From the NCBI GenBank assembly GCA_017860255.1, contig JAFNAR010000002.1, positions 90,389-154,388 on the forward strand: a stretch of DNA of 64,000 nucleotides, read 5' to 3'. Within the stretch, counting starts at the first letter, position 1, and every line of letters starts with the position of its first letter. This document shows, in pieces, positions 51,729-60,812 of this stretch. This DNA comes from Bacteroidota bacterium (GTDB lineage: Bacteria; Bacteroidota; Bacteroidia; Bacteroidales; P3). The notes below the pieces were generated by a model, which saw only the letters and a program-made list of their open reading frames with translations, was not told the DNA's origin and searched no databases. A program made the position numbers and the translations under genes.

Positions 51729-52418
51729 ATGAAAAAACCTATTCTGCTTTTTTTATTATTTTTCTTTGCAATACAAGTTTTTGCTCAAGAACATAAAATA
51801 AATATTAGTATTGATACAACCTATATCAAACTAAAGCAAATAACAAAACCTGCAGTAAGTATTTCACTTAAAAATGCAGTAAAGTTCAATAATAAATATT
51901 ACTGCATAATTAATGAGACTCCTTTAACTGAGTCATCGTGGAATAGGAATAAATTAATTATTATTTCTGATAAAGGAGATTCCATAATAGGAGTAGAATT
52001 ATTTGATCATTTTATTTCTTCTTCCTATTCAGATCTTTTTATCTATAAAGACAGAATTACAATAAAAGACTACTATACTTCAAAAACTTATTTTTTAGAT
52101 ACTATTCAATATAAATGGATAGAAACAGAAGAGGCAGATGATTTGATTTATGAAGATAAAGAATTCTATGTAACTTATATGGATTTTGGAGAATGGGGAA
52201 GTACTACATGGTTTAGGGATAAGAAAACTAATAAAGAATATGATATTGTTGGATTCCCAAATGTTTTCAGATTAAATGGAGATTTTTATTTAATTGGTTA
52301 TAGTGGTGTTAATTTATTAAAGAATTTTGAAGAGTTAAAACTAAGCAATGTTGACTATTATTATAATATAATTAAAGATAAACGTTCCTCGAAAAATAAG
52401 GGAAGTGTCTTGTACTGA
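51729..52418 (+). CDS. Hypothetical secreted protein, 3' end apparently truncated
   Basis: 229 residues with a signal peptide (MKKPILLFLLFFFAIQVFAQ) and a mostly beta-strand body (YYCIINETPLTESSWNRNKLIIISDKGDSIIGVELF, FYVTYMDFGEWGSTTWFRDK). No family recognised. The last codons run into a 31-bp inverted repeat (52406-52473), where the frame ends at VLY and a stop. The repeat probably replaced or interrupted the original 3' end, so the protein may be longer in relatives. Confidence 0.65.
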   Translation: MKKPILLFLLFFFAIQVFAQEHKINISIDTTYIKLKQITKPAVSISLKNAVKFNNKYYCIINETPLTESSWNRNKLIIISDKGDSIIGVELFDHFISSSYSDLFIYKDRITIKDYYTSKTYFLDTIQYKWIETEEADDLIYEDKEFYVTYMDFGEWGSTTWFRDKKTNKEYDIVGFPNVFRLNGDFYLIGYSGVNLLKNFEELKLSNVDYYYNIIKDKRSSKNKGSVLY

Positions 52419-52473
52419 AAAAAGTTGACACTTTTTTTGTATAAAAAGTGTCAACTTTTTTCAGTACAAGACA
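52406..52473. repeat. Long perfect inverted repeat, possible miniature mobile element
   Basis: Arms of 31 bp (52406-52436 and 52443-52473) starting TGTCTTGTACTGAAAAAAGT are perfectly complementary, separated by 6 bp. The ends resemble two insertion-sequence termini placed head to head. In RNA it would form a very strong hairpin. No transposase is present, and no second copy was noticed in the window. Confidence 0.75.
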
Positions 52474-52550
52474 TGTTTTGAGTTCTTAATAAAGTCTATT
52501 TCTTTCCTTTAAATGATTTATTCTTTTAAGTCACTACTAAATCAAATTTA

Positions 52551-52632
52551 TCCTTGATATATTTTGAAATATACTTGATATATTTTGATTTATACTTGAT
52601 ATAATTTGTAATAAGCTTGATTTATTTTTCTG
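52551..52632. repeat. Intergenic array D, four units of exactly 21 bp
   Basis: CTTGAT occurs at 52551, 52572, 52593 and 52614, an exact 21-bp period. The unit is about ACTTGATATATTTTGAATTAT and AT-rich. The flanks 52474-52550 and 52633-52702 show nothing else. Confidence 0.8.
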
Positions 52633-52702
52633 TAAATTTGCTTTAAACTCATATATCTTAGGGTTTATTTTGCTGAATAATACTCTTTTAAAATTCTCTT
52701 TA

Positions 52703-52734
52703 TTTGGTTAGAAGTTTTATTAGGGGTAACTTTG
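52703..52734 (+). promoter_or_regulatory. Complete promoter ahead of the second FemAB gene
   Basis: TTTG (52703-52706), 20-bp spacer, TAACTTTG (52727-52734). The ATG at 52757 is 22 bp downstream of the box. Confidence 0.75.
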
Positions 52735-52756
52735 CAAAAAAAATTTATTTGTTATA

Positions 52757-53875
52757 ATGACACTTAGTATTCTGAAAAAAGAGATTGTTGATCTTTATTC
52801 AACTCCCATTATTCAGCAGACCTCGTTTTGGTCTATGGTGAAGAAAAATCAGGGAGTGGAGTCTTCGGCTTTTGATTTTAATGCAAGAAACAGGGATTTA
52901 TATTCCAATGTTGGAGGTTACTCCTGTACTCAAGCCGATTTTGTAATGTTTTTGCGCTATCTTAATAACAAGGATTGTGTTGCCTATGTGCCTTACGGTC
53001 CTGAAGTGGAGCCTTCGGAAGAAAATCAGGGAAGATTTCTTGAAGAGTTGTCCGAAATTCTTCGTTCCTATTTGCCCAAAGACTGTATTGTCATAAGATA
53101 TGACCTTAACTGGGAAAGCCATTGGAGCAAGGAAAGCGATTTTAATGAAAAAGGAGAATGGATTGGTGCTCCTGATAAGAAATACCAGGAATTCAAATTA
53201 AATTATGGAACAGTTAACTGGAATCTTATAAAATCCAATACAGATATATTGCCCTCAAACACAATTATCTTAAATCTTGAAGGAAGTTATGAGGATATTC
53301 TAAACAGGATGAAACCTAAAACAAGATATAATATTGGTCTTGCTCACAGAAAGGGTATTGATGTTAGGACAATGAGCTTTAAAGACCTGAACCAATGGTA
53401 CAATTTATATCTTACAACAGCTACAAGAAATGGACTACATATCAATGAGCTAAGATATTTCCAATCTGTTATGGACGCAAAGATGGAGAATGCGGATTTG
53501 CCAGTGCAAGTGAAGTTACTTATTGCATATTTAGATAACCAGCCTTTAGCAGCAATGTTCTTGGTTTTGTCGAGTCATAGAGCAACCTATCTTTATGGAG
53601 CATCTTCTAATGAGAAAAGAAATTATATGTCTACCTATGCTCTTCAATGGAGGGCAATTGAGATTGCAAAGGCAAATGGCTGCACTGAATATGATATGTT
53701 TGGAATTTCTCCAAATGCAGAGCCTTCACATCCAATGTATGGACTTTATAAATTTAAACAGGGCTTTGGAGGAGAAATATATCATCAGTTGGGATGCTGG
53801 GATTATCCGTTGATTGATGATAAATACTCCCTGCTTCAAGCAACAGAAATGCAGGATAGAGGATATTATATTTGA
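52757..53875 (+). CDS. FemAB/FemX-family peptidoglycan-bridge-type aminoacyltransferase
   Basis: 372 residues. The central part has FemAB hallmarks: TIILNLEGSYEDILNRMKPKTRYNIGLAHRKGIDVRTMSF, then WYNLYLTTATRNGLHINELRYFQSVM, and the second GNAT half LLIAYLDNQPLAAMFLVLSSHRATYLYGASSNEKRNYMSTYALQW with EYDMFGISPNAEPSHPMYGLYKFKQGFGG. These enzymes add amino acids from aminoacyl-tRNA to lipid II in Gram-positives; in Bacteroidota the role is unproven but probably envelope-related. It has a full consensus promoter. Confidence 0.88.
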   Translation: MTLSILKKEIVDLYSTPIIQQTSFWSMVKKNQGVESSAFDFNARNRDLYSNVGGYSCTQADFVMFLRYLNNKDCVAYVPYGPEVEPSEENQGRFLEELSEILRSYLPKDCIVIRYDLNWESHWSKESDFNEKGEWIGAPDKKYQEFKLNYGTVNWNLIKSNTDILPSNTIILNLEGSYEDILNRMKPKTRYNIGLAHRKGIDVRTMSFKDLNQWYNLYLTTATRNGLHINELRYFQSVMDAKMENADLPVQVKLLIAYLDNQPLAAMFLVLSSHRATYLYGASSNEKRNYMSTYALQWRAIEIAKANGCTEYDMFGISPNAEPSHPMYGLYKFKQGFGGEIYHQLGCWDYPLIDDKYSLLQATEMQDRGYYI

Positions 53876-53901
53876 TATTTGGAAAGAAAATATTAGTTTT
53901 G
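53871..53901 (+). promoter_or_regulatory. Complete promoter for dut
   Basis: TTTG (53871-53874, overlapping the end of the FemAB gene), 19-bp spacer, TAGTTTTG (53894-53901). The ATG is 26 bp after the box. Confidence 0.7.
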
Positions 53902-53927
53902 TAGTCAGAAAAGAAAAAATATAATCA

Positions 53928-54362
53928 ATGATAGTAAGAATAGTAAACAAATCGAAACATCAAATCCCTGAATATGCAACTGAAAGTTCTGCAGGAATGG
54001 ATTTAAGAGCAAACCTTCAAGAGTCAATAGTGCTTAAACCTTTGGAAAGAGCAATGGTTGAAACTGGGTTATTTATTGAATTGCCAATTGGCTATGAAGC
54101 ACAAGTTAGACCAAGAAGTGGACTTGCTGCAAAGAATGGAATTACAGTTCTCAACACTCCTGGCACAATTGATGCAGACTATAGAGGAGAAATTAAAGTT
54201 ATACTTGTAAATCTATCAAATCAAGACTTTGAAATAAAAGACGGAGAAAGAATTGCTCAAATGGTTATTGCAAAACACGAAAGAGTTGAGTGGGAAGAAA
54301 CCGATGAACTGTCTCAAACTCAAAGAGGAGAAGGAGGATTTGGACATACTGGTAGAAAATAA
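53928..54362 (+). CDS. dut: dUTP diphosphatase
   Basis: 144 residues of the trimeric dUTPase family, which removes dUTP and supplies dUMP. All five motifs are present in order: [62 protein letters not shown], and [13 protein letters not shown] at the C-terminus. Length and motif order are normal. It has its own promoter and a bidirectional terminator shared with the opposing tRNA-Val. Confidence 0.97.
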   Translation: MIVRIVNKSKHQIPEYATESSAGMDLRANLQESIVLKPLERAMVETGLFIELPIGYEAQVRPRSGLAAKNGITVLNTPGTIDADYRGEIKVILVNLSNQDFEIKDGERIAQMVIAKHERVEWEETDELSQTQRGEGGFGHTGRK

Positions 54363-54386
54363 ATCAAAACAGAATACAAATAAAAA

Positions 54387-54420
54387 AACCTTGCAATGAT
54401 TAAATTTGCAAGGTTTTTTA
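54387..54420. terminator. Bidirectional terminator between dut and tRNA-Val
   Basis: AACCTTGCAA (54387-54396) pairs exactly with TTGCAAGGTT (54406-54415), with T-runs on the plus strand after it and A-runs before it, giving a U-tract in both directions. Confidence 0.88.
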
Positions 54421-54425
54421 TTTTG

Positions 54426-54500
54426 TGGGAGCAACAGGATTCGAACCTGTGACCCCCTGCTTGTAAGGCAGGTGCTCTGAACCAGCTGAGCTATGCTCCC
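54426..54500 (-). tRNA. tRNA-Val(TAC)
   Basis: Minus strand, 75 nt: acceptor GGGAGCA/TGCTCCC, D-arm GCTC...GAGC, anticodon loop CTTACAA with anticodon TAC, GTTCGAATC T-loop and discriminator A. CCA is not encoded. A -7 box TACTTTTG lies 17 bp upstream. Confidence 0.97.
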
Positions 54501-54517
54501 AAATCGGTTTGAGGTTG

Positions 54518-54525
54518 CAAAAGTA
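54518..54525 (-). promoter_or_regulatory. -7 promoter box for tRNA-Val
   Basis: The minus strand reads TACTTTTG, 17 bp before the mature 5' end at 54500. Confidence 0.65.
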
Positions 54526-54681
54526 CGACCTTTTTTCATTCCTGCAAATTTTTCTGCTTTTTTTTTGCTTTTTTTTGAAGAATATATTCTTGATTGCTTC
54601 TCAAAATATTAATTATTAGCCAATTATTTTTCTAATTTATTTTCTTTATTTTTTTCAACTAAACATTGATAGATTCTTCTT

Positions 54682-54713
54682 TTTGATTTTTCTAATTATA
54701 TTTATTACCTTTG
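54682..54713 (+). promoter_or_regulatory. Complete promoter for ileS
   Basis: TTTG (54682-54685), 20-bp spacer, TACCTTTG (54706-54713), and the ATG 43 bp further on, preceded by GTGGAGT, a possible weak ribosome binding site. It probably drives ileS-recA-nadE-purF. 54526-54681 shows only AT-rich sequence and no T-box-like leader. Confidence 0.75.
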
Positions 54714-54756
54714 CAAGTTAATATTAATCAGAAATTCTATTTGAAATAAGTGGAGT

Positions 54757-57700
54757 ATGGGAAAGAAATATCAAGAATATAAGCAACTTGATTTAACTAC
54801 AATTAATAAGGATATTTTCAAGTATTGGGAAGAAAATAATATCTTTGAAAATAGTTTAAAACTTCGAAAAGGTAGCAAGGAATTCATTTTTTATGAAGGT
54901 CCTCCTTCTGCTAATGGTCAGCCAGGTATTCACCATGTGATGGCTCGTGCAATTAAGGATATTTTCTGTCGCTACAAATCAATGAAAGGTTTTTATGTTG
55001 CTCGTAAGGCTGGTTGGGACACTCACGGTTTGCCTGTTGAATTGGGAGTTGAAAAAAATCTTGGCATTACAAAGGAAGATATTGGAAAGAAAATTTCTGT
55101 AGATGAATATAACGCAGCTTGCAGAGCTGAGGTAATGAAGTATAAGGATTTGTGGGATAAGCTTACAAAGGAAATGGGCTATTGGGTAGATTTGGAAAAC
55201 CCTTACATTACTTTTAAGAATGAATATATTGAAACTCTTTGGTTTTTGATTGGAGAGTTATATAAAAAAGGCTTACTATACAAAGGATATACAATTCAAC
55301 CATTCTCTCCAGCTGCTGGAACAGGTTTAAGTTCACATGAATTAAACATGCCTGGTTGTTATCGTGATGTTAAGGATACAACAATGGTTGCTCAATTCAA
55401 AATCAAAACTGACGAATATTCTAATGCATACTTTTTAGCATGGACAACAACTCCATGGACACTTCCTTCAAACACTGCTTTAGCTGTTGGTAATAATATT
55501 GATTATCTTTGGGTAGATACTTTCAATCCATACACTGCTGAAAAGGTTATTGTTGTTTTGGCAAAACCTTTAATGGCATCATTCTTCAATCCTGAAACTC
55601 CTGAATTACCTATGGAATATTCTCATGGAGATAAGGTTCTTCCATACAGAATTATTAAGGAATGCAAGGGTAAGGACTTGGTTGGAATTGAATACGAACA
55701 ACTACTTCCTTGGGTTAAACCACAAGAAAAAGCATTTAGAGTTATTGCTGGAGATTTCGTTACAACTGATGATGGTACTGGTATTGTTCATATTGCACCT
55801 ACATTTGGAGCTGATGATGATAGAGTAGCAAAGCAGAATGGAATTCCGCCTTTAGTTTTAATTGATAAGGAAGGTAAACGCCAACCAATGGTTGATAGAA
55901 CTGGTAAGTTTTACAGTATTGAAGATTTAGATAAAGACTTTATTAAGGAAAGTGTAAACGTTGATTCATATTCTGCATTTGCAGGTAAGTTTGTAAAGAA
56001 TGCTTATGACCAAACCTTAACTGATAAAGATATGAGTTTGGATGTTGAAATTGCACTTTATCTAAAACAAGAAGGTAAAGCCTTTAAGATTGAAAAACAT
56101 ACTCACTCCTATCCTCATTGTTGGAGAACAGATAAGCCAATTCTTTATTATCCTTTGGACAGTTGGTTTATTCGTACCACTGCAATGCAAGAAAGGATGA
56201 TTGAATTAAATAAAACAATTAACTGGAAGCCAGAGTCAACAGGAACAGGTCGTTTTGGAAACTGGTTAGAAAATTTAGTTGATTGGAATTTATCTCGTTC
56301 ACGCTATTGGGGAACACCACTTCCAATTTGGAGAACAGAGGATGGAAGCGAAGAAATTTGTATTTCATCTGTTGAAATGCTAAGAAAAGAAATAGATAAG
56401 AGTGTGGAAAAAGGATTTATGATGGAGAATAAATATTCAGCTTCTGATTATAATTCTTTTGACCTTCACCGACCTTATATTGATGACGTTGTTTTGGTTT
56501 CAGCAAGTGGGAAGAAGATGTTTAGGGAAACAGACCTTATTGATGTTTGGTTTGATTCTGGAGCAATGCCTTTTGCTCAAATGCACTATCCTTTCAGTTG
56601 CAATAAGGAAGAGTTGATGAAGAATTTCCCAGCTGACTTTATTGCTGAAGGAGTTGACCAGACTCGTGGATGGTTCTTTACCCTACATGCAATTGCTACA
56701 TTAGTTTTCGATTCAGTTTCATTCAAAAATGTTGTTTCAAATGGATTGGTTTTAGACAAGAATGGAAACAAGATGTCTAAACGTTTGGGCAATGGAGTAG
56801 ATCCTTTTGAAGTTATTGGAAAGTATGGAGCTGATGCAACACGTTGGTATATGGTTTCTAACTCTCAGCCATGGGAAAATTTGAAATTTGACCTTGATGG
56901 AGTTGATGAAGTTAGAAGAAAACTTTTTGGAACACTTTACAACACATATAGCTTCTTTGCTCTTTATGCAAATATAGATTCATTTGTTTTCAAAGAAGAA
57001 GAAGTTCCATATAAAGAAAGAGCAGAAATTGACCGTTGGATATTATCAGAGCTTAATTCATTAGTGAAAATGGTTGATGAATCATATAATGATTATGAAC
57101 CAACAAAAGCTGCAAGAGCAATTGGAAATTTTGTTGATGAATATTTAAGCAACTGGTATGTTCGTTTATGCAGACGTCGTTTCTGGAAAGGAGAATATTC
57201 TCAAGATAAGATTTCAGCATATCAAACCCTTTACACTTGCCTTGAAATTCTTTCTCAACTAATGGCTCCAATAGCACCATTCTTTGGAGAAAAACTATTC
57301 TTGGATTTGAATGAAGTTTCAAACAAATATAAAGACAATAACCAAAGCCCAATAGGCTCAGTTCACTTCACTGACTTCCCAACTGTAAAAGAAAACTTAA
57401 TTGATAAAGCATTGGAAGAAAGAATGCAATTGGCTCAAAAAATATGCTCAATGGTTCTTTCACTTAGAAAAAGGAATAACTTAAAGGTTCGTCAACCTTT
57501 GCAAAAGATTATGATTCCTGCTTTAAATGAAGAATTTATCAGCCAAATTGAAAAAGTAAAAGAGCTGATTCTTTCAGAAGTTAATATAAAGGAAATTGAG
57601 TTCCTTTCAGCACAAAACAATGTTTTGGTTAAGAAAGCAAAAGCCGACTTTAAATCTTTAGGACCTAAATTTGGACCAAAGATGAAAGCAATTGCTAACG

Positions 57701-58185
57701 CTATTAATGCTTTCTCTCAAGAAGATATTTCAGAAATTGAAAGAGAAGGAAAGATTTATATTGACATTAATGGAGAAAAAGTTGAACTGCTAATTTCTGA
57801 TGTGGAAATTGTAACTCAAGACATTCCAGGATGGGTTGTTATGAATGAAGGAGCAGTAACTGTTGCTTTAGACACAACAATAACTGATTCCCTTCGCAAG
57901 GAAGCAATTGCAAGAGAACTTGTAAACAGAATTCAAAACATAAGAAAAGAACAAGACTTCGAAGTTACCGATTTTATTATTGTTGAGATTGAATTTAACC
58001 ATCTTTTGGATGAAACAATTGAACAATACAGCGAATATATTAAAGGCGAAACCCTAACAAAGGAATTGTCATTAGTTCGCAAAAATGATATTGAAGTTTA
58101 TCTTGGACAACAAATCACAAAACCAATTTCAACAATTGATGTTATTGAAGGAGTTGAATTGGCAATAAATATTAGAAAAGCATAA
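54757..58185 (+). CDS. ileS: Isoleucyl-tRNA synthetase
   Basis: 1142 residues, normal for the long Bacteroidota type. Class Ia synthetase with the HIGH-type motif GIHH (57-60) in PPSANGQPGIHH, an editing (CP1) domain around FLAWTTTPWTLPSNTAL and GDFVTTDDGTGIVHIAPTFG, and KMSKR (~672-676) in KNGNKMSKRLGN. A tRNA-binding C-terminal domain follows. Product: charged tRNA-Ile, with editing of Val. It has a consensus promoter, and recA begins 27 bp downstream. Confidence 0.97.
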   Translation: MGKKYQEYKQLDLTTINKDIFKYWEENNIFENSLKLRKGSKEFIFYEGPPSANGQPGIHHVMARAIKDIFCRYKSMKGFYVARKAGWDTHGLPVELGVEKNLGITKEDIGKKISVDEYNAACRAEVMKYKDLWDKLTKEMGYWVDLENPYITFKNEYIETLWFLIGELYKKGLLYKGYTIQPFSPAAGTGLSSHELNMPGCYRDVKDTTMVAQFKIKTDEYSNAYFLAWTTTPWTLPSNTALAVGNNIDYLWVDTFNPYTAEKVIVVLAKPLMASFFNPETPELPMEYSHGDKVLPYRIIKECKGKDLVGIEYEQLLPWVKPQEKAFRVIAGDFVTTDDGTGIVHIAPTFGADDDRVAKQNGIPPLVLIDKEGKRQPMVDRTGKFYSIEDLDKDFIKESVNVDSYSAFAGKFVKNAYDQTLTDKDMSLDVEIALYLKQEGKAFKIEKHTHSYPHCWRTDKPILYYPLDSWFIRTTAMQERMIELNKTINWKPESTGTGRFGNWLENLVDWNLSRSRYWGTPLPIWRTEDGSEEICISSVEMLRKEIDKSVEKGFMMENKYSASDYNSFDLHRPYIDDVVLVSASGKKMFRETDLIDVWFDSGAMPFAQMHYPFSCNKEELMKNFPADFIAEGVDQTRGWFFTLHAIATLVFDSVSFKNVVSNGLVLDKNGNKMSKRLGNGVDPFEVIGKYGADATRWYMVSNSQPWENLKFDLDGVDEVRRKLFGTLYNTYSFFALYANIDSFVFKEEEVPYKERAEIDRWILSELNSLVKMVDESYNDYEPTKAARAIGNFVDEYLSNWYVRLCRRRFWKGEYSQDKISAYQTLYTCLEILSQLMAPIAPFFGEKLFLDLNEVSNKYKDNNQSPIGSVHFTDFPTVKENLIDKALEERMQLAQKICSMVLSLRKRNNLKVRQPLQKIMIPALNEEFISQIEKVKELILSEVNIKEIEFLSAQNNVLVKKAKADFKSLGPKFGPKMKAIANAINAFSQEDISEIEREGKIYIDINGEKVELLISDVEIVTQDIPGWVVMNEGAVTVALDTTITDSLRKEAIARELVNRIQNIRKEQDFEVTDFIIVEIEFNHLLDETIEQYSEYIKGETLTKELSLVRKNDIEVYLGQQITKPISTIDVIEGVELAINIRKA

Positions 58186-58212
58186 AAACCAAAAAAATAA
58201 ATTATTAAGATT

Positions 58213-59226
58213 ATGGCTAAAGAAAATCAAATGGATGCAGCAAAACTTGAAAAGTTAAAAGTGTTGCAATCAACAATTGATAAGATTGAAAAAAACTATG
58301 GTAAAGGTTCCATAATGAAACTTGGAGACAAACCATCAGTTGAAGTTAATGTAATATCAACAGGCTCTCTTGGATTAGACATTGCTCTTGGAATTGGAGG
58401 ATTGCCAAAGGGAAGAGTTATTGAAATCTACGGACCTGAAAGCTCTGGTAAAACAACATTAGCCATTCATGCAATTGCTGAATCACAAAAAACTGGTGGA
58501 GTTGCAGCCTTTATTGATGCTGAACATGCTTTTGACAGTTTCTATGCTCAAAAATTAGGTGTTGATGTTGAAAATCTATTTATCTCTCAACCCGATAATG
58601 GAGAACAAGCTTTAGAAATTGCCGATAACTTAATTCGTTCAGGAGCAATTGATGTTATTGTTATTGACTCTGTTGCTGCTCTAACTCCAAAAGCTGAAAT
58701 TGATGGAGAAATGGGCGACAGTAAAATGGGACTTCAAGCAAGACTAATGTCTCAAGCTCTAAGAAAACTAACCTCAACAATAAGCCGTACAAATTGCTGC
58801 TGTATATTCATCAACCAGTTAAGAGATAAAATTGGCGTTATGTTTGGTTCTCCAGAAACCACAACAGGAGGTAATGCTCTTAAGTTCTACTCTTCTGTTC
58901 GTTTGGACATTCGCCGTATTCAAGCCATAAAAGATGGTGAAAGCAATGTTGGAAACCGAGTTAGAGTTAAGGTTGTTAAAAACAAACTTGCACCTCCTTT
59001 CCGTCAAGTTGAATTTGACTTAATGTTCGGTCAAGGAATTTCAAAGGTTGGTGAAATTGTTGATTTGGGCGTTGATAAAAATGTTATTAAAAAGAGTGGT
59101 TCTTGGTTCAGCTATGGAGATACAAAACTTGGTCAAGGTCGTGAAGCTGTTAAACAACTACTTTTGGATAACGAAGAACTTACCGCTGAGCTTGAAGGAC
59201 AAATTCGCCAAGCATTAAAAGAATAA
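58213..59226 (+). CDS. recA: Recombinase RecA
   Basis: 337 residues. Walker [10 protein letters not shown] (74-82), Walker [17 protein letters not shown], and the DNA-binding loops around [16 protein letters not shown] and [27 protein letters not shown] are all in place. The C-terminus lacks the long acidic tail of E. coli RecA. It catalyses ATP-dependent strand exchange and, where LexA is present, SOS induction. It sits between ileS and nadE in a gene order without an obvious regulatory reason, and no SOS-like box was noted upstream. Confidence 0.98.
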   Translation: MAKENQMDAAKLEKLKVLQSTIDKIEKNYGKGSIMKLGDKPSVEVNVISTGSLGLDIALGIGGLPKGRVIEIYGPESSGKTTLAIHAIAESQKTGGVAAFIDAEHAFDSFYAQKLGVDVENLFISQPDNGEQALEIADNLIRSGAIDVIVIDSVAALTPKAEIDGEMGDSKMGLQARLMSQALRKLTSTISRTNCCCIFINQLRDKIGVMFGSPETTTGGNALKFYSSVRLDIRRIQAIKDGESNVGNRVRVKVVKNKLAPPFRQVEFDLMFGQGISKVGEIVDLGVDKNVIKKSGSWFSYGDTKLGQGREAVKQLLLDNEELTAELEGQIRQALKE

Positions 59227-60807
59227 ATGAAAATTCAAATAAATCAAATTAACCCTAAGACTTTAGGATTAGATTATAACAAAGACTTAATTACTGATTG
59301 TTTAAAGGGAGTAAATACAGATGTTTTATCTATATTTCCTGAACTTTCAGTAAGTGGAGGAATGTTGCTAAATACTTCTTCCTACAATGATTTATACTCC
59401 AATTCAATGATGGTTTGTGAAAGCCTGATTGAAGAAAAAAGAGATTTAATTTTTGGAACACCCATTCAAAGCGGTGAAGGACGTTTCAATTCACTGGTTA
59501 TGGTGCAAAATGGAGAAGTTCTTGCTCTTTCCACAAAGAAAAATCTCTCACAATTTGACATTGGATTCCAACAAGGAGGAGGAATTGAACTTGTAAAATA
59601 TAATAACCACTCCTTAGCATTTGGATTCTTGGAAGACTTGGAAGAGTTTGCTAAAGAGAAAATCCAAACAGATGTAATTGTTCTATGCTCCAACTATTTG
59701 TTTCATCAATCCTCTCAAAAGGAATTGTTTGACGAAATGGTTGTTGCTGCAAGAACACTTAATGCTCCAATTGTTTTCTGCAATCGCTATGGTGCAGAAG
59801 GAGGTTATGTTTATGGAGGAGGAAGCTTTATTATAAACAGAAAAGGCGAATTATGTGGATTGTTTTCAGGATTTAATCAAGAAAGCAAATCATTTGAAAC
59901 CTTAACCCTAAAACCAATTGTTCAAAATCCAAGTTCCAAACTTCAAAACATTTATGACGCACTAACAACTGCCATTAAAGATTATTGCAATAAGAATGGC
60001 ATTAAAAAAGCCGTTCTTGGACTTTCAGGAGGAATTGATTCTGCCCTTGTTTGTGCAATTGCCGTTAGAGCATTAGGAAAAGAAAACGTTATTGGAATAC
60101 TTATGCCTTCTGAATATTCTTCAGAGCATTCAGTTGAAGATGCTTTATGTTCTGCAAAGAATTTGGAGATTGAGCATTATATTGTTCCGATTAAGGATGC
60201 CTTTAATCAATGCAGCACAACCTACAACGAAGTTCTACCAAATCAAAGCTTCAATGTTGCTGAAGAAAACCTTCAAAGTCGTTTGAGAATGATAACTCTA
60301 ATGTGGTTTGCCAATAAATTTGGAGCTGGAGTTTTAAACACTACTAACAAATCTGAAGCTGCCGTTGGTTATGGTACAATTTATGGCGATACTTCTGGAG
60401 CAATATCAATCATTGCCGATGTTTACAAAACAGAGGTTTGGGAACTCTCAAAATACATCAACAATCAATTCTTAGAAGAAAACCCTAACTCAACCAACTT
60501 CCCTATCCCACAAAACTCCATTAACAAAGCTCCTTCAGCGGAGTTGCATCCAGGACAAAAGGATTCGGATTCTCTTCCTGATTATCCTATTTTAGATAGA
60601 ATATTAAAAGAATATTTGGAAAATTGCAAGACTACAGAAGAAATTCTAAATGATTTTGAAAAGGAATCTCTACATGTTGAGAAACAAACAATTGAAAAAG
60701 TAATAAGATTAGTAAAAATTAATGAGTGGAAACGACGTCAATGTCCAACAGCAATAAAATTAACAAAATTCTGTTTTATTATTGATAGGAAAGTTCCAAT
60801 ATCCTAA
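59227..60807 (+). CDS. nadE: Glutamine-dependent NAD+ synthase
   Basis: 526 residues in two domains. The N-terminal ~240 residues form a nitrilase/CN-hydrolase glutaminase (FPELSVSGGML with Glu, STKKNLSQFDIG with Lys, VIVLCSNYLF with Cys as the E-K-C triad). The C-terminal synthetase has the P-loop GLSGGIDSAL (~265-274), NTTNKSEAAVGYGT and KAPSAELHPGQKDSDSLPDY. It converts deamido-NAD to NAD with glutamine as the ammonia source. The ATG follows the recA TAA directly, so the two are translationally linked. Confidence 0.96.
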   Translation: MKIQINQINPKTLGLDYNKDLITDCLKGVNTDVLSIFPELSVSGGMLLNTSSYNDLYSNSMMVCESLIEEKRDLIFGTPIQSGEGRFNSLVMVQNGEVLALSTKKNLSQFDIGFQQGGGIELVKYNNHSLAFGFLEDLEEFAKEKIQTDVIVLCSNYLFHQSSQKELFDEMVVAARTLNAPIVFCNRYGAEGGYVYGGGSFIINRKGELCGLFSGFNQESKSFETLTLKPIVQNPSSKLQNIYDALTTAIKDYCNKNGIKKAVLGLSGGIDSALVCAIAVRALGKENVIGILMPSEYSSEHSVEDALCSAKNLEIEHYIVPIKDAFNQCSTTYNEVLPNQSFNVAEENLQSRLRMITLMWFANKFGAGVLNTTNKSEAAVGYGTIYGDTSGAISIIADVYKTEVWELSKYINNQFLEENPNSTNFPIPQNSINKAPSAELHPGQKDSDSLPDYPILDRILKEYLENCKTTEEILNDFEKESLHVEKQTIEKVIRLVKINEWKRRQCPTAIKLTKFCFIIDRKVPIS

Positions 60808-60812
60808 ATTAT

